NCBI RefSeq assembly: GCF_010509575.1 | Contig: NZ_CP048437.1 | Location: 124,001 to 188,000, forward strand | DNA from: Faecalibacterium duncaniae | Lineage (GTDB): Bacteria; Bacillota; Clostridia; Oscillospirales; Ruminococcaceae | Reading direction: 5' to 3' | Length of the DNA: 64,000 nt | Part shown: positions 41,101 through 48,960 of the stretch, piece after piece | Numbering within the stretch: position 1 is the stretch's first letter | Layout: each line of letters opens with the position of its first letter | Position numbers and translations under genes: made by a program | The notes under the pieces: generated by a model | Database searches by the model: none | Told to the model about the DNA's origin: nothing | The model's input: only the letters and a program-made list of their open reading frames with translations

Positions 41101-41859
41101 AATCGCCTTGTCATATAACAGGGTCTTTCCCGCCTGTTCCTCCCAGGCGGCAGCCTGTACTTTCAGATTTTCAAAAACGGTCTGTTCCGCAGCCGCGCTT
41201 TCTTCCCGCAGCTTCATAAGCTCCGCAAGAGATAAGGCGGTCAGCGGGGAAATATCCGCGCCTTTCGTGTCAAAATAGATACCGCGCTCAATCTTCATCT
41301 TGTCGGCGGCGTCCAGTCTGTCGCGGTCGTATGAAGAATAACCTGTTTTCAATTCGTCCATTCGCTTGCTCCTTTCTTTTTCAATCATGCGGTGCATAAG
41401 TTCGTAGTCCTCAATACTCATGCTTCCGTCAAATACATAAGGGTCAAAATCTTCCCCGTCCCGGTAGGGCTTTTCGGAAAAGGGAATCCCCGCTGCATGG
41501 GCGGCGGCTCTTGCTTCCTCGATAACCTCCGGGGGAAGCCTGTCGTCATGCGCCCCGATAAAACCGTCAAGGTCATTCATGCTGTTTTCATAGTGATAGC
41601 GCACTCCGGCGGTCAGTTCGTCAAGGCTCATATCCTCGCCTAAATGCCCGCAGTAGTAGCCGTTTAGAATAACGGCGGCGGGGTCAGCCGCTTTGATTTC
41701 CTCTAACCGGCTCCTGTCAAACGGTTCTAAAGTACCGTCCACTTCAAGATGAAACAGCTCGGCGTTCCATGAACGCCCCTCTTTCCAGAACGCCACCCAT
41801 GCGATACCGTCCCTAAGTTCCTCTTGATAGTCCTTTACGCTGTCGCGCAAACTTGCCAT
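38146..41859 (-). CDS. 1,237-aa antirestriction fusion: ArdA + ArdC-like metallopeptidase + YodL/DUF4316
   Basis: Very large multidomain protein. Residues 1-400 are uncharacterised (a TLEPFDRSRLEEIKA...ILNGYYCGHLG module and a conserved Tyr-rich region at 285-345). About 409-605 is ArdA-like, a DNA mimic against type I restriction (acidic, GYWLSMPA...FFIHGYSD). About 650-870 is ArdC-like: ssDNA-binding N-domain then zinc-peptidase HEIAH (851-855) with a downstream Glu (AESIAY). About 1035-1135 is a YodL-type domain, and the end is DUF4316-like with a basic tail. It would protect incoming ICE DNA. Strong AAAGGAGG ribosome site. Confidence 0.8.
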   Translation of the reverse strand: MASLRDSVKDYQEELRDGIAWVAFWKEGRSWNAELFHLEVDGTLEPFDRSRLEEIKAADPAAVILNGYYCGHLGEDMSLDELTAGVRYHYENSMNDLDGFIGAHDDRLPPEVIEEARAAAHAAGIPFSEKPYRDGEDFDPYVFDGSMSIEDYELMHRMIEKERSKRMDELKTGYSSYDRDRLDAADKMKIERGIYFDTKGADISPLTALSLAELMKLREESAAAEQTVFENLKVQAAAWEEQAGKTLLYDKAIEYARVPEVKHTANKWQDEDNDRHIISNRVYKMSYHVYENTRYDKAAQKSIPYSYTLSWNVYTNSPHGYGQAKIAGQDRKVFADRAAMEKYLNGRIKAYEELFTEISPAIPPEYAEQFRVNGQLLPGYTVEGEEIKQPAADSPAAAPRTEPGQETEQFAILIDSRTRFETGEPGGYWLSMPATKEQLHEAMQSVGITADNPQEFFIHGYSDREDRHIALPYDMVCAAQVDELNFLAARLENLDASGIAALNAATQRKNGFENIGQLIDFTYNEDFFVHIPEVHNPRELGDYYLNKSGMVQMPAEWKNSIDLIAFGRNAAAQEKGSFTEYGYLVESGDEWEKHFEGRDVPEEYRIMSYPQPTIELDAAPAVQTATIPEAQQQEPRPVIPIVLTSEKPAEKLKEITDRLEQGITELFDSERYKEYLRVMSKFHNYSFNNTLLIAMQKPDASLIAGFSAWKNNFGRNVMKGQKGIKILAPSPFKIKKEMEKIDPQTQKVIIGKDGKPVTEEKEITIPAFKVVSVFDVSQTEGKEIPDIAVNMLTGDVEHYKEVFAALEKTSPVPVGFEKIEGGAHGYYHLEDKRIALDEGMSELQTLKTLIHEIAHAKLHDIDLNAPLEDLENRPDRRTREVQAESIAYTVCQHYGLDTSDYSFGYVAGWSAGRELAELKSSLETIRSAAAEIINSIDGHIAELQKEQAQDAPREKAAMPEYIYKIEANPRTTGDNDRFFLQAYLPQENGRAKIGDVLYIGSLAKCRELMGGLNAGELTQGEVKELYAKAQEAEADKDTFSIYQLKQGDETRDFRFEPYDRLQAAGNVVDKTNYELVYSAELTPGTSLEDIYTRFNIDHPKDFKGHSLSVSDVVVLHQNGQDAAHYVDSFGYKEVPEFLQEQTQQPEKINPLKHVEDTIEQNDNNFDGIINNTPTVDELEAKVKAGEQISLVDLAEAIKADKERGKEKPSIRAQLKADKERTGKKKNAKQKSQDLERS

Positions 41860-41965
41860 GTGTAAAACCTCCTTTCGCGTATGGCAGCGCGGACGCTGCG
41901 TTTGTGGTTACATAGTCCTACTACGGTGCGCCCGCATTTCTGCCAAAGATTTTTGAGGATTTTTA

Positions 41966-42063
41966 GAGGGTTTGGGAAACTTCCCAACAAGCAAAATCCC
42001 CGCCAAGCTCGGTCAGAGTGGCAGGGATTTTACGGAAGTGGGTACCCGCTTCCTATGCTTGCT
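41966..42063 (-). other. candidate oriT 2, inverted relative of oriT 1
   Basis: On the minus strand it has the same block order as oriT 1: TAGCAAGCATAGGAAG, palindrome GGAAGTGGGTACCCGCTTCC (42034-42053), a strong hairpin AAAATCCCTGCCA / TGGCGGGGATTTT (42019-42031 with 41993-42005), TTGCTTG, and the inverted repeat TTGGGAAACTTCCCAA (41972-41987) followed by ACCCTC. It lies between the topB 3' end and the antirestriction gene, with GTAGTAGGAC nearby as in copy 1. Looks more complete than oriT 1. Confidence 0.6.
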
Positions 42064-42736
42064 ATTCCAGTTCTTTGTCCTTTGAAATGGTTACTTTGTA
42101 ATTCACATACTTACCGCCCGTATCAGCTAAAAGCACCGTTCCGTCATAGGTTTTGCCCGTTTTTACGGAATACAGCTTTTTGACTTTTGCCTTGCCGGAT
42201 TTCAAGAGTGCAGCGGCAATCTTCGGGGTAAAGACAGTTTTTCGTTCTTCAAAGAAGCGGTCATTTTTCCACATGGTAAAGCTGCACTCTTTGTTGGAAC
42301 AGTAGTAGTTTTTCTTCCCCTCATAGACCGGGGATTTACAGCGGGGGCATTTTCCAAGCTCTGTTTTCTCTGTCTTGAAAAGCTCCTGTTTCTCGCCTAA
42401 CACGGAAGCATAGGTTTTTACAAGCTCCTGTGCCATTGCTTCAATTCCCTGCATGAAAGCGGCAGGGTCGGCGTTGCCCTTTGCAATCTGCGTCAGATTG
42501 TTTTCCCATGCAGCCGTAAGCTGCGGAGAAGTTAAGCTGTCCGGCAGGACGCAGACAAGGCTTGTGCCGTCTTTGGTGGGAAGTAGCTGCTTGCCCTTGC
42601 GCTCCACAAAGCCGCCTTTCACTAACTTTTCAATGACAGCGGCGCGGGTGGCAGGCGTACCAAGCCCCCGGCGTTCTGCGTCCGGGTCGGTGTCCTCATT
42701 TCCGGCGCGTTCCATAGCAGAAAGTAAGGACGCTTC
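42062..42736 (-). pseudogene. topB: topB 3' fragment, cut off by the nested element
   Basis: C-terminal 224 codons of a topoisomerase III. SLLSAMERAGNED...GLGTPATRAAVIEKLVKGGFVERK is the conserved late region of TopB. It is followed by a zinc-ribbon CPRCKSPVYEGKKNYYCSNKEC and a repeat domain. The frame is open to the GAAG junction at 42733-42736 but has no start of its own; ATG 42715 is internal. It joins in frame to 51381-52806 when the nested element is removed. Confidence 0.9.
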
Positions 42737-42758
42737 TGATACGTTTTGTCAAGGGTGT

Positions 42759-42959
42759 TTAAGAACTTTTTTCGCTGTCATTCAAAATCAGACGCTTGAT
42801 TTTGTCGCTCATGGTTTCTTTGCTCGTTTCACTGAAATGGATTTTGACGCGGTAGGTGGTCTTTCCGATTTTCTTTATCATTACAGGTGGCGCGGCTTCC
42901 TTTACGGTCAGAGGGGAAGCGGTTGCGGGGGTGCTGCGGTTGCTGGTGTCGTTGTTCAT
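42759..42959 (-). CDS. tnpW: TnpW-like transposon protein
   Basis: 66-aa protein. The C-terminal KKIGKTTYRVKIHFSETSKETMSDKIKRLIL matches the TnpW family of Tn4451-type elements; the Ser/Thr/Pro-rich N-terminus is variable. Function unknown; usually at the end opposite the recombinase, as here. ATG 42959 with AAAGGAG. Confidence 0.75.
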   Translation of the reverse strand: MNNDTSNRSTPATASPLTVKEAAPPVMIKKIGKTTYRVKIHFSETSKETMSDKIKRLILNDSEKSS

Positions 42960-43073
42960 AGGCTCTCCTTTCCATGAGAAAAGCCCCATGCGGTCATACA
43001 TGGGGCGGTGGTTTTGAGGTTGAAGTGGCGAAGTGGCAAGGTATCTGGGTTTTGCCACTTGGATTTTGCCGTT

Positions 43074-44951
43074 TCACTTTTTAAGAGCGTGATACCATGC
43101 CGCGCCAATGCGCTTTGAGGTAATGCGCCCGTCAAGGTTTTTCTTTGCCGCCCGGACAGTACGGGCAGAAATCCCCGCGTCGGCTGCGGCTTTCTCTATG
43201 TCCTCGCTGGCAAGCTCTTTTCCGTCTGCCAGTAGGTCAAGTATCAGCTTTTCAGCCTGTTCGGTTTTTGTGGCGGTGTTGCCGCCCGCGCCGGACAGCA
43301 GCTCGTCGGCGGTGATGTCGTATTCGCCTATCCACGAAAAGCCCGTTTCCGGGTCAAGGCAAAAGGCAACGGGCTTGCCCTCCGGCGCAAGGGAAGATTT
43401 GTCATGGACGATAACGCGCACATTCGGTTCTCGCTTCACACGCCCGATCAGCAGGACGCTCCTTGCTGCGGCGCGGAAGTCGATAGAACCTAAGCCCCGG
43501 TATGCGCTCTGCCCTCCGGCAGCTTTGTTGAGATGTCCGATAAGGATAACGGCGCACCCGGTACGCTCGGCAACATCGGCAAGGCGGCGGAACATGGGGC
43601 GCACTTCGTTTGCTCGGTTCATGTCGGTCTTTTCGCCCATGTACGCCTGTATGGGGTCAAGGATAATCAGACGCGCTCCGTTCTGCGTGATTGCCTTTTC
43701 TATGCGCTCATCGGAGAGGGTAAGCTCCCGCTTGGCTTCATCAATCACAAGCACGCGGTCAAGGTCGGCTTCTGCTTCTATCAAGCGAGGCTTGACGGTA
43801 TCGCCCAGCCCGTCCTCGGCGGTCTGGTAAATCACTTGGAATGGCGGCAAGGGCTTCATTCCCGGCAGCGTTCCCCCGGTGGTGCAGGCGGCGGCAAGGC
43901 GTAGGGCAAAGGTGGTCTTGCCCTCGCCGGGATTGCCTTGCACAATGGTTACTTTCCCAAAGGGAATATACGGCTCCCATAGCCATTCAACGGTCTGCGT
44001 GTCAACCTCGCTCATGCGGATAATCTCAACGGTTTCTTCCTGCGGTGGCTCTTTCAAGCCGTAAATCGCTTCACGGATATACTTCCCGTCCGCGATTTCT
44101 GCCCGGTGCTGCAATACCTCGTTCCAGTCCTTGTAAAGCGGCACAAGGCGGTGAACGGTCAAGCCCTCCGGCACAAACTCCGCAAGGCGGCTGCAAGCGT
44201 CGCTTCCGGCTTGGTCGCTGTCAAGGCAGAGGTACACGGTCTTGATGTTGGGGCGGTCAGAAAGGAAACGCAAAAGGGCTTTTTCGCCCACGCCGCCCAA
44301 CGCCAGATAGCTTTGCTTTTGCCAATCCTTTTTGAACAGACAGAGGAAAGATAACAGGTCAATGGGGGCTTCAAAAACAAACAATCTTTCGCCCTCGCCC
44401 CGGTAGCAGAAGTTAAAGGCTTTGTCGCTGCCTTTCACATCAAGCCGGAAGCTCCCGGCTGTGCCGCGCTGGTGGGCGTAGCGTGGTACTCCGTCCTCGT
44501 CCCGCCCTACGAATACGGCGTTGTGGTGGGCGGCTTCCTCGTAAATATCCCCGGTGGCAAAGAAAAAGCCCGTCACATCTTCATCAATGCGGCGGGCGGC
44601 TGTGAGGTAGTTCCTCGCTATGCGGTTGTCGGTGCTGCGGGGTGGCAGTCGGAAGTCAGAGAGGGGCGCGGGGCTTGGTCTGTCCGGCGGCGGGGCTGCG
44701 CCTTTTTCTCCTGTCAGCATTTCAACGGCTTCGGTAAAGCTCTTGCCGAAAAACTCCATGACAAAATCAATGGGTGCGCCGCCCTTGCTCTGGCTGTGGC
44801 GATACCATTTGTTTCCCCGGACGGTCAGGCTGTCGTGCCGCTTCCAGCGGTATTCGTTCCCGGCGCGGATAAGCTGCTCGCCCTGTCCTTGCAGAAACGA
44901 AACAAGGTCGGCTTGGTTGGCGCGGTCTATTTGTTCTTGGGTGTAATACAT
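43074..44951 (-). CDS. primase-helicase: CHC2-like/Toprim plus RepA-type AAA ATPase
   Basis: 625-aa replication protein of the nested element. Residues 1-85 resemble the DUF3991/CHC2-like primase module. Toprim-like motifs are FEAPIDLLS (about 193-201) and CLDSDQAGSD (242-251). A hexameric RepA/DnaB-like ATPase follows, with Walker A GNPGEGKTT (339-347) and Walker B LIILDPIQAY. The C-terminal 80 residues look like a winged helix. It probably primes and unwinds DNA for replication of the excised circle or after mobilisation. Confidence 0.85.
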   Translation of the reverse strand: MYYTQEQIDRANQADLVSFLQGQGEQLIRAGNEYRWKRHDSLTVRGNKWYRHSQSKGGAPIDFVMEFFGKSFTEAVEMLTGEKGAAPPPDRPSPAPLSDFRLPPRSTDNRIARNYLTAARRIDEDVTGFFFATGDIYEEAAHHNAVFVGRDEDGVPRYAHQRGTAGSFRLDVKGSDKAFNFCYRGEGERLFVFEAPIDLLSFLCLFKKDWQKQSYLALGGVGEKALLRFLSDRPNIKTVYLCLDSDQAGSDACSRLAEFVPEGLTVHRLVPLYKDWNEVLQHRAEIADGKYIREAIYGLKEPPQEETVEIIRMSEVDTQTVEWLWEPYIPFGKVTIVQGNPGEGKTTFALRLAAACTTGGTLPGMKPLPPFQVIYQTAEDGLGDTVKPRLIEAEADLDRVLVIDEAKRELTLSDERIEKAITQNGARLIILDPIQAYMGEKTDMNRANEVRPMFRRLADVAERTGCAVILIGHLNKAAGGQSAYRGLGSIDFRAAARSVLLIGRVKREPNVRVIVHDKSSLAPEGKPVAFCLDPETGFSWIGEYDITADELLSGAGGNTATKTEQAEKLILDLLADGKELASEDIEKAAADAGISARTVRAAKKNLDGRITSKRIGAAWYHALKK

Positions 44952-44967
44952 AAAAGTTCAACTCCTT

Positions 44968-46467
44968 TCAGCGGTCTATATCGTGCCGCTTGGTGCGGTT
45001 CTGTGTCTGTTCCGGCTGGTCGGCGCGGAGTGCAATATCCACGCACCTGCGGATTTTTTGAAGCTCGGCAACCTCGGCGCGGGTATCTTTCAGTTTGGTA
45101 TAATCGCTGTCCCTCTGTGTTTTGAGGTCAGCATATTCCTGTTCCCATTCCGCAATAGGTAAGGTCTTTGTTCCTTTCGGCAGATTTGCATGGAGATAGC
45201 GGTTTGCCGCGTCCCATAGGGTAAGCTCGGCGCGGTGGGCTTCCGCAAACTTCTCCTGTTTTCCTTTCCAGCGGATTTGCCGATACTCGTCCTGTATGGG
45301 CTTGTAGGTTTGATAATTTCTGCCGTACTCCATGAGTTTTTGCAGTTCTTTCATGCGCTGCTCGGCGGTTTTCATTCCCTCCCGGATTGAATAGGCTTTA
45401 TCGCTGACAGAGGAAAGGGAAGCGTCCAGCTCGTCAAGATTAGAGATACCATGCTCGGAGAGATAGTTGACCGCTGCCGCTATGGTTTTCAATTCATCGG
45501 TTGCGTGCTGTTGTTGCCAACGCTGCGAATACTTCCGGCTCTTTTCTCTCTGAACTCTCAAATACTTCATCAACAGATTTGCAAGGTTGGAAGATTGCGG
45601 CGGCTGTTCCGGGGCGGTTTCCCGCGCTTTGAACAGGTCGGCAAGCCACTCTTTGAGCGTCCCAATCTGCGCCCGGATTTCCCGGATAAGGCGGTTTGTC
45701 TTTTGGATACTGCGGTTCAGTTCGCCTTTCTCGGTGGCGATACCTTTCTTCTCCATCTGGCAAGCCGCCACGCCCATGTGGACGGTGGGTATCTCGTCTA
45801 TGCCGCGCTCGGCGTTGCTGCGGTGGTCGATACGCTCCGGGCTTCCGTTCCTCTCCAAAAAGTCGTTGGTATAGTCAGCCCACGCCTTGCGCCACAAGAG
45901 GGTGTTGTCCTTGTCGTTCCAGCCTGTAAGGTCAACCTTGTGGGTTTTGTATCTGCCACTTGGCAAGCGGATACGCTCGCCGTTTTCGCCAAGGTCATAT
46001 TCCTTTTTGGATTTCGCCGCCCACGCGCCGCGCTCGTCAAGTGGTCGCATGGTCAGCATGATATGACAATGGGGATTGCCTTTGTCGGTGTCGTGAATGG
46101 CATAATCAACGCACATTCCTCTGGAAACAAATTGAGAGGAACAGTATTCCCGGACAAGCCGGATCTGTTCCTCTCTGGATAATTCTATGGGGAGCGCTGC
46201 GTCAATCTCACGCGCAAGCTGGGCGTTCCCGGCTTTCTCGTAAAGCTCCACGCTGTTCCACAAGGTTGAACGGTCAGAGAATGAGGGTGGCGCGTGGGGC
46301 GGCAGCATGATCTCTGTATGGACAACGCCGCCTTTGCGGGTGTAGTCATGGGTCATTCCGTCCCATTCGTTTGTCAGCTTTTCGCCGCTTCGGTAGGCGG
46401 CTGCGGCAACGGCTGATTTGCCTTTTCCTCGGCTCACAATGCCGACGTTCCAATGGTAAATGGCTAT
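44968..46467 (-). CDS. MobQ-type relaxase of the nested element, apparent ATA start
   Basis: About 500-aa MobA/MobL relaxase: N-terminal IAIYHWNVGIVSRGKGKSAVAAAAYRSGEKL, metal motif HDTDKGNPHCHIML, then a long coiled-coil C-terminus. It nicks the element's own oriT and lets it use the ICE T4SS. The family usually starts MAIYH; here the matching codon is ATA (46467), 8 nt after GGGAGG. A GTG at 46476 overlaps that ribosome site and would be too close. Either non-canonical initiation or a start-codon mutation. Confidence 0.82.
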   Translation of the reverse strand: MAIYHWNVGIVSRGKGKSAVAAAAYRSGEKLTNEWDGMTHDYTRKGGVVHTEIMLPPHAPPSFSDRSTLWNSVELYEKAGNAQLAREIDAALPIELSREEQIRLVREYCSSQFVSRGMCVDYAIHDTDKGNPHCHIMLTMRPLDERGAWAAKSKKEYDLGENGERIRLPSGRYKTHKVDLTGWNDKDNTLLWRKAWADYTNDFLERNGSPERIDHRSNAERGIDEIPTVHMGVAACQMEKKGIATEKGELNRSIQKTNRLIREIRAQIGTLKEWLADLFKARETAPEQPPQSSNLANLLMKYLRVQREKSRKYSQRWQQQHATDELKTIAAAVNYLSEHGISNLDELDASLSSVSDKAYSIREGMKTAEQRMKELQKLMEYGRNYQTYKPIQDEYRQIRWKGKQEKFAEAHRAELTLWDAANRYLHANLPKGTKTLPIAEWEQEYADLKTQRDSDYTKLKDTRAEVAELQKIRRCVDIALRADQPEQTQNRTKRHDIDR

Positions 46468-46589
46468 GGGTATCACCTCCCGGATAGGATAATAAAACCC
46501 GCAAAAATGGTACAGACGCCAACGGCGGGTGTACTGTTTTTGTGGGTGTGCAGGGATAGCCGCAAAGCGGCGCAAGGGGTGCAGCCCCT

Positions 46590-46697
46590 TGTTGCGGCAA
46601 AGCCGCCATATCGGAGCGCGGGGAAATCTCCCTGTGCGGAGACAAGCCCTCGGCAGAGCGCACACGCCCGTAAGGGTGTATAAGTGCGCCCTTAGTT
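46590..46697. other. candidate oriT 3: IncQ/pIP501-like nic region of the nested element
   Basis: Between the MobQ relaxase and DUF3847: palindromes GGGGTGCAGCCCC and TGCGGCAAAGCCGC, then ACACGCCCGTAAGGGTGT and TAAGTGCGCCCTTA (46681-46694). The last matches the nick-site core of MobQ (RSF1010/pIP501-type) origins. The match between nic family and relaxase family supports function. Confidence 0.7.
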
Positions 46698-47003
46698 CCT
46701 AAGGGATTTTCGGCTTGTCGCTCCCTCGCCTCGTTTTTTCAGATATTCCCGCGCTGGTTCACTCGTCAAGGCGAGCCGGAGAAGCGCGGCAGCTTCCTCG
46801 TCGGTCATGGTCTTAGCTTCCGGCACAATACTCTCAAAGACCGCGCCCCGGACAATAAGGCGGTGGCTGCGCGTTCTGCGTTCCTCCTTGGATAGCTTCT
46901 GACGCAACATTTTTTCCCGGTTCTCAAACTGCTGGATTTTCTTCTTTCCGTCCTCAATCTCGGCTTGCAATTCCTCGCGGGTTTTCTCTCTCGGTTTCGT
47001 CAT
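46692..47003 (-). CDS. DUF3847-type mobilisation accessory protein
   Basis: 103-aa basic protein, helical at the start (REELQAEIEDGKKKIQQFENREKMLRQKLSKEERR) with TRSHRLIVRGAVFE and a charged C-terminus. Proteins of this type sit upstream of MobQ relaxases and probably act like a relaxosome factor. Its stop codon overlaps the nic-like sequence. ATG 47003 with AAAGGAG. Confidence 0.7.
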   Translation of the reverse strand: MTKPREKTREELQAEIEDGKKKIQQFENREKMLRQKLSKEERRTRSHRLIVRGAVFESIVPEAKTMTDEEAAALLRLALTSEPAREYLKKRGEGATSRKSLRN

Positions 47004-47086
47004 GGGTGTCGCTCCTTTCTGCCCGTAGGCATGGAAAAGGGCAGTCGATTTTCTCGGCTGCCCTTGCAATATGAGGATAAGATTAT

Positions 47087-48004
47087 TCAGTTTGCTGCGG
47101 GGTCTTGTTCTGATACTTCTTCACCAGAAGTTTGGTTATTGGGGAGTGGGTCATACCCGTCTGGGTTTCCGTCAAAGTCTGTGTTATGATAGTGTTCATA
47201 TAACCAGTATTTTCCCTCAAACTCAACGACAATGTTATCGCCGTACTGATAAACCGCAGCCCCTACAATATCATCATTTGCTTGGAAATTTTCTTTTGGT
47301 TCTTCCGAAGAACTAACTGTGTTTTCGATTTTTCCTAACAAATTGAAAGAACTTTTTTCATCTGCGAAGTTGGGTTGAGAGTCAACGATTTGATAAAGCG
47401 TATCATTTACATAGACCATAGGAGCAATATCTCCAGAAATGGGAACCAATGCCTTTAGCAAATCTTCTCCTGTTACACCTAATTGTGCTTCATCGCTTGC
47501 AAAAGGAATACGCAGCAGGTATTGTTGGTCTACTTCGTAAAGATATATATAAATGCCTGAGCCAACATCTTGTGTGTCACCTAAAAGAGAAAGAACATCT
47601 TCTCTTGTCATGGTCGGTGTTAGTTCTTTAATTTGCTCAGATGTTACCTGCGTCGGTGTATCGAGCGGTTCTTTGTTTTCTGGTATTAGACTAAGGATTT
47701 CTTCAGTCAACGGGTTACTTTCTCCTGCGTCAATCGTTTTTGCAGCTTCTTTTATTTCTTTATGAGAATAGTCGCTCAAATCTTCAACAGCAATGCCGAG
47801 AGAATTGAGATAATCAACCGCTGCATTATATTGAATTATATCAACGGCAAATGCGGTCAATGGTATCATCAAGCACAAGCAAGCTGCAATAGCCCCCCAC
47901 TTTACCCAAATGGGCTTTTTGGCTTTCTTCTTGTAGTTGAGAGCTTCATCGACATATTTTGTGTCAAGCTCGCTCATAGCGTCGGAAAACTTCTTTGCAT
48001 TCAT
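47087..48004 (-). CDS. membrane anti-sigma-like protein
   Basis: 305-aa protein with a cytosolic N-terminus (1-33), one transmembrane helix (about 36-55), and a 250-residue extracellular domain with a long acidic C-terminus. It is translationally coupled (ATGA) to an ECF sigma gene, the usual arrangement of a sigma factor and its membrane anti-sigma factor. The extracellular domain is not recognised. AT-rich relative to neighbours. Confidence 0.7.
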   Translation of the reverse strand: MNAKKFSDAMSELDTKYVDEALNYKKKAKKPIWVKWGAIAACLCLMIPLTAFAVDIIQYNAAVDYLNSLGIAVEDLSDYSHKEIKEAAKTIDAGESNPLTEEILSLIPENKEPLDTPTQVTSEQIKELTPTMTREDVLSLLGDTQDVGSGIYIYLYEVDQQYLLRIPFASDEAQLGVTGEDLLKALVPISGDIAPMVYVNDTLYQIVDSQPNFADEKSSFNLLGKIENTVSSSEEPKENFQANDDIVGAAVYQYGDNIVVEFEGKYWLYEHYHNTDFDGNPDGYDPLPNNQTSGEEVSEQDPAAN

Positions 48005-48561
48005 ACGAATACCTCTCTTTCAATCAAATATTGCTTCATCTTCTCGCGGATACGGGTCAGCCGGACAGAAATGTTTTTTTCTGAAAGCCCCATAAACTCG
48101 GCTATGTCCTTATAGCTGTCGGAAAACCAATAGCGGCGCATGAAAATAACGCGATTTTCGGTAGTCAGCGTGTCTAAAAATGCTTCAATGATACGGGCTA
48201 ACTCTTTGGCTTCGATTTCTGCTTCTACTGTATTCGGGGCTGCTATACAGGCTTCAATTTCTTCCAAAGCAATCGTGTAATGGCTGCTCCGTTTGGCTGC
48301 TTCCTTTCTCCAATAGATTTTGAGTGAAATGTTCCGAACGATTTTAACAAGATAAGATAGCAGCGGGTTAGGTCGTGCCGGGGGAATGGCGTTCCATGCG
48401 CCTAAATAAGCGTCGTTTACACATTCCTCCGCGTCTTGTCTGCTGCCTACGATATGGTAGGAAAGATTGTGGCAGACCTTTCCGTATTTTATATCCAGCT
48501 CTCGTATGCCTTGTTCTGAACGTCCAAAAAACATTTCTATGATTTTTTCGTCGTCTATCAT
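48001..48561 (-). CDS. ECF-type RNA polymerase sigma factor
   Basis: 186-aa sigma-70 family factor: region 2 ELDIKYGKVCHNLSYHIVGSRQDAEECVNDAYLGAWNAIPP (core-binding DAEE...) and region 4 LTTENRVIFMRRYWFSDSYKDIAEFMGLSEKNISVRLTRIREKMK. Cargo of the nested element; it could control host envelope genes or its own operon. Preceded by an extended -10 promoter. Confidence 0.88.
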   Translation of the reverse strand: MIDDEKIIEMFFGRSEQGIRELDIKYGKVCHNLSYHIVGSRQDAEECVNDAYLGAWNAIPPARPNPLLSYLVKIVRNISLKIYWRKEAAKRSSHYTIALEEIEACIAAPNTVEAEIEAKELARIIEAFLDTLTTENRVIFMRRYWFSDSYKDIAEFMGLSEKNISVRLTRIREKMKQYLIEREVFV

Positions 48562-48644
48562 CTCACCGCCTCCTTTCGGGCTTCACCTATGTACTACGGT
48601 TTCAGCGGCAAATACTACATCTAATCCGAAACTTTTTCAAAAAA

Positions 48645-48653
48645 ATTATAGCA
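48645..48653 (-). promoter_or_regulatory. extended -10 promoter of the sigma/anti-sigma pair
   Basis: Minus-strand TGCTATAAT, about 84 bp before the sigma start; its -10 overlaps the stop codon of the preceding gene. Confidence 0.5.
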
Positions 48654-48960
48654 CATCTTTTTGAATAGGGTGTGTCAAGTTGCCGGAATGTTTCTTTGCC
48701 GCTTTGCTGGCGGCGTTCCTCCGTTCCTCACTGTATGGGGCGGTCAGACGGAAAGAGAAACGCCCCTTGTGGATTTCAAACTCCATGCAGCCCGTTTCCG
48801 GGTCTGCGTCGGTCTGCTGGCAGATCGTCGGATAACGGCGGCTGTATGCAAGTAGCCGCTTTTTCAAATCGGTGTTGTGGGTGCGGACATGGATTAGCGG
48901 GTCTTTCTCGTCAAACCAAATATCGGTGGTCTTTTCCTGCTTGGTAAGCCCTGTTCTCAT
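48646..48960 (-). CDS. small conserved protein of the nested element
   Basis: 104-aa protein, TDIWFDEKDPLIHVRTHNTDLKKRLLAYSRRYP then a beta-rich region with KGRFSFRLTAPYSEERR and a basic tail. Found, to my recollection, in other Tn4451-like elements, but no function is known. Good GGAG ribosome site. Confidence 0.6.
   Translation of the reverse strand: MRTGLTKQEKTTDIWFDEKDPLIHVRTHNTDLKKRLLAYSRRYPTICQQTDADPETGCMEFEIHKGRFSFRLTAPYSEERRNAASKAAKKHSGNLTHPIQKDVL

Noticed and set aside
43759..46182. Numerous 60-240 codon plus-strand frames across the nested element
   Set aside because: All are antisense shadows of the primase-helicase and relaxase genes, lacking ribosome sites and motifs.
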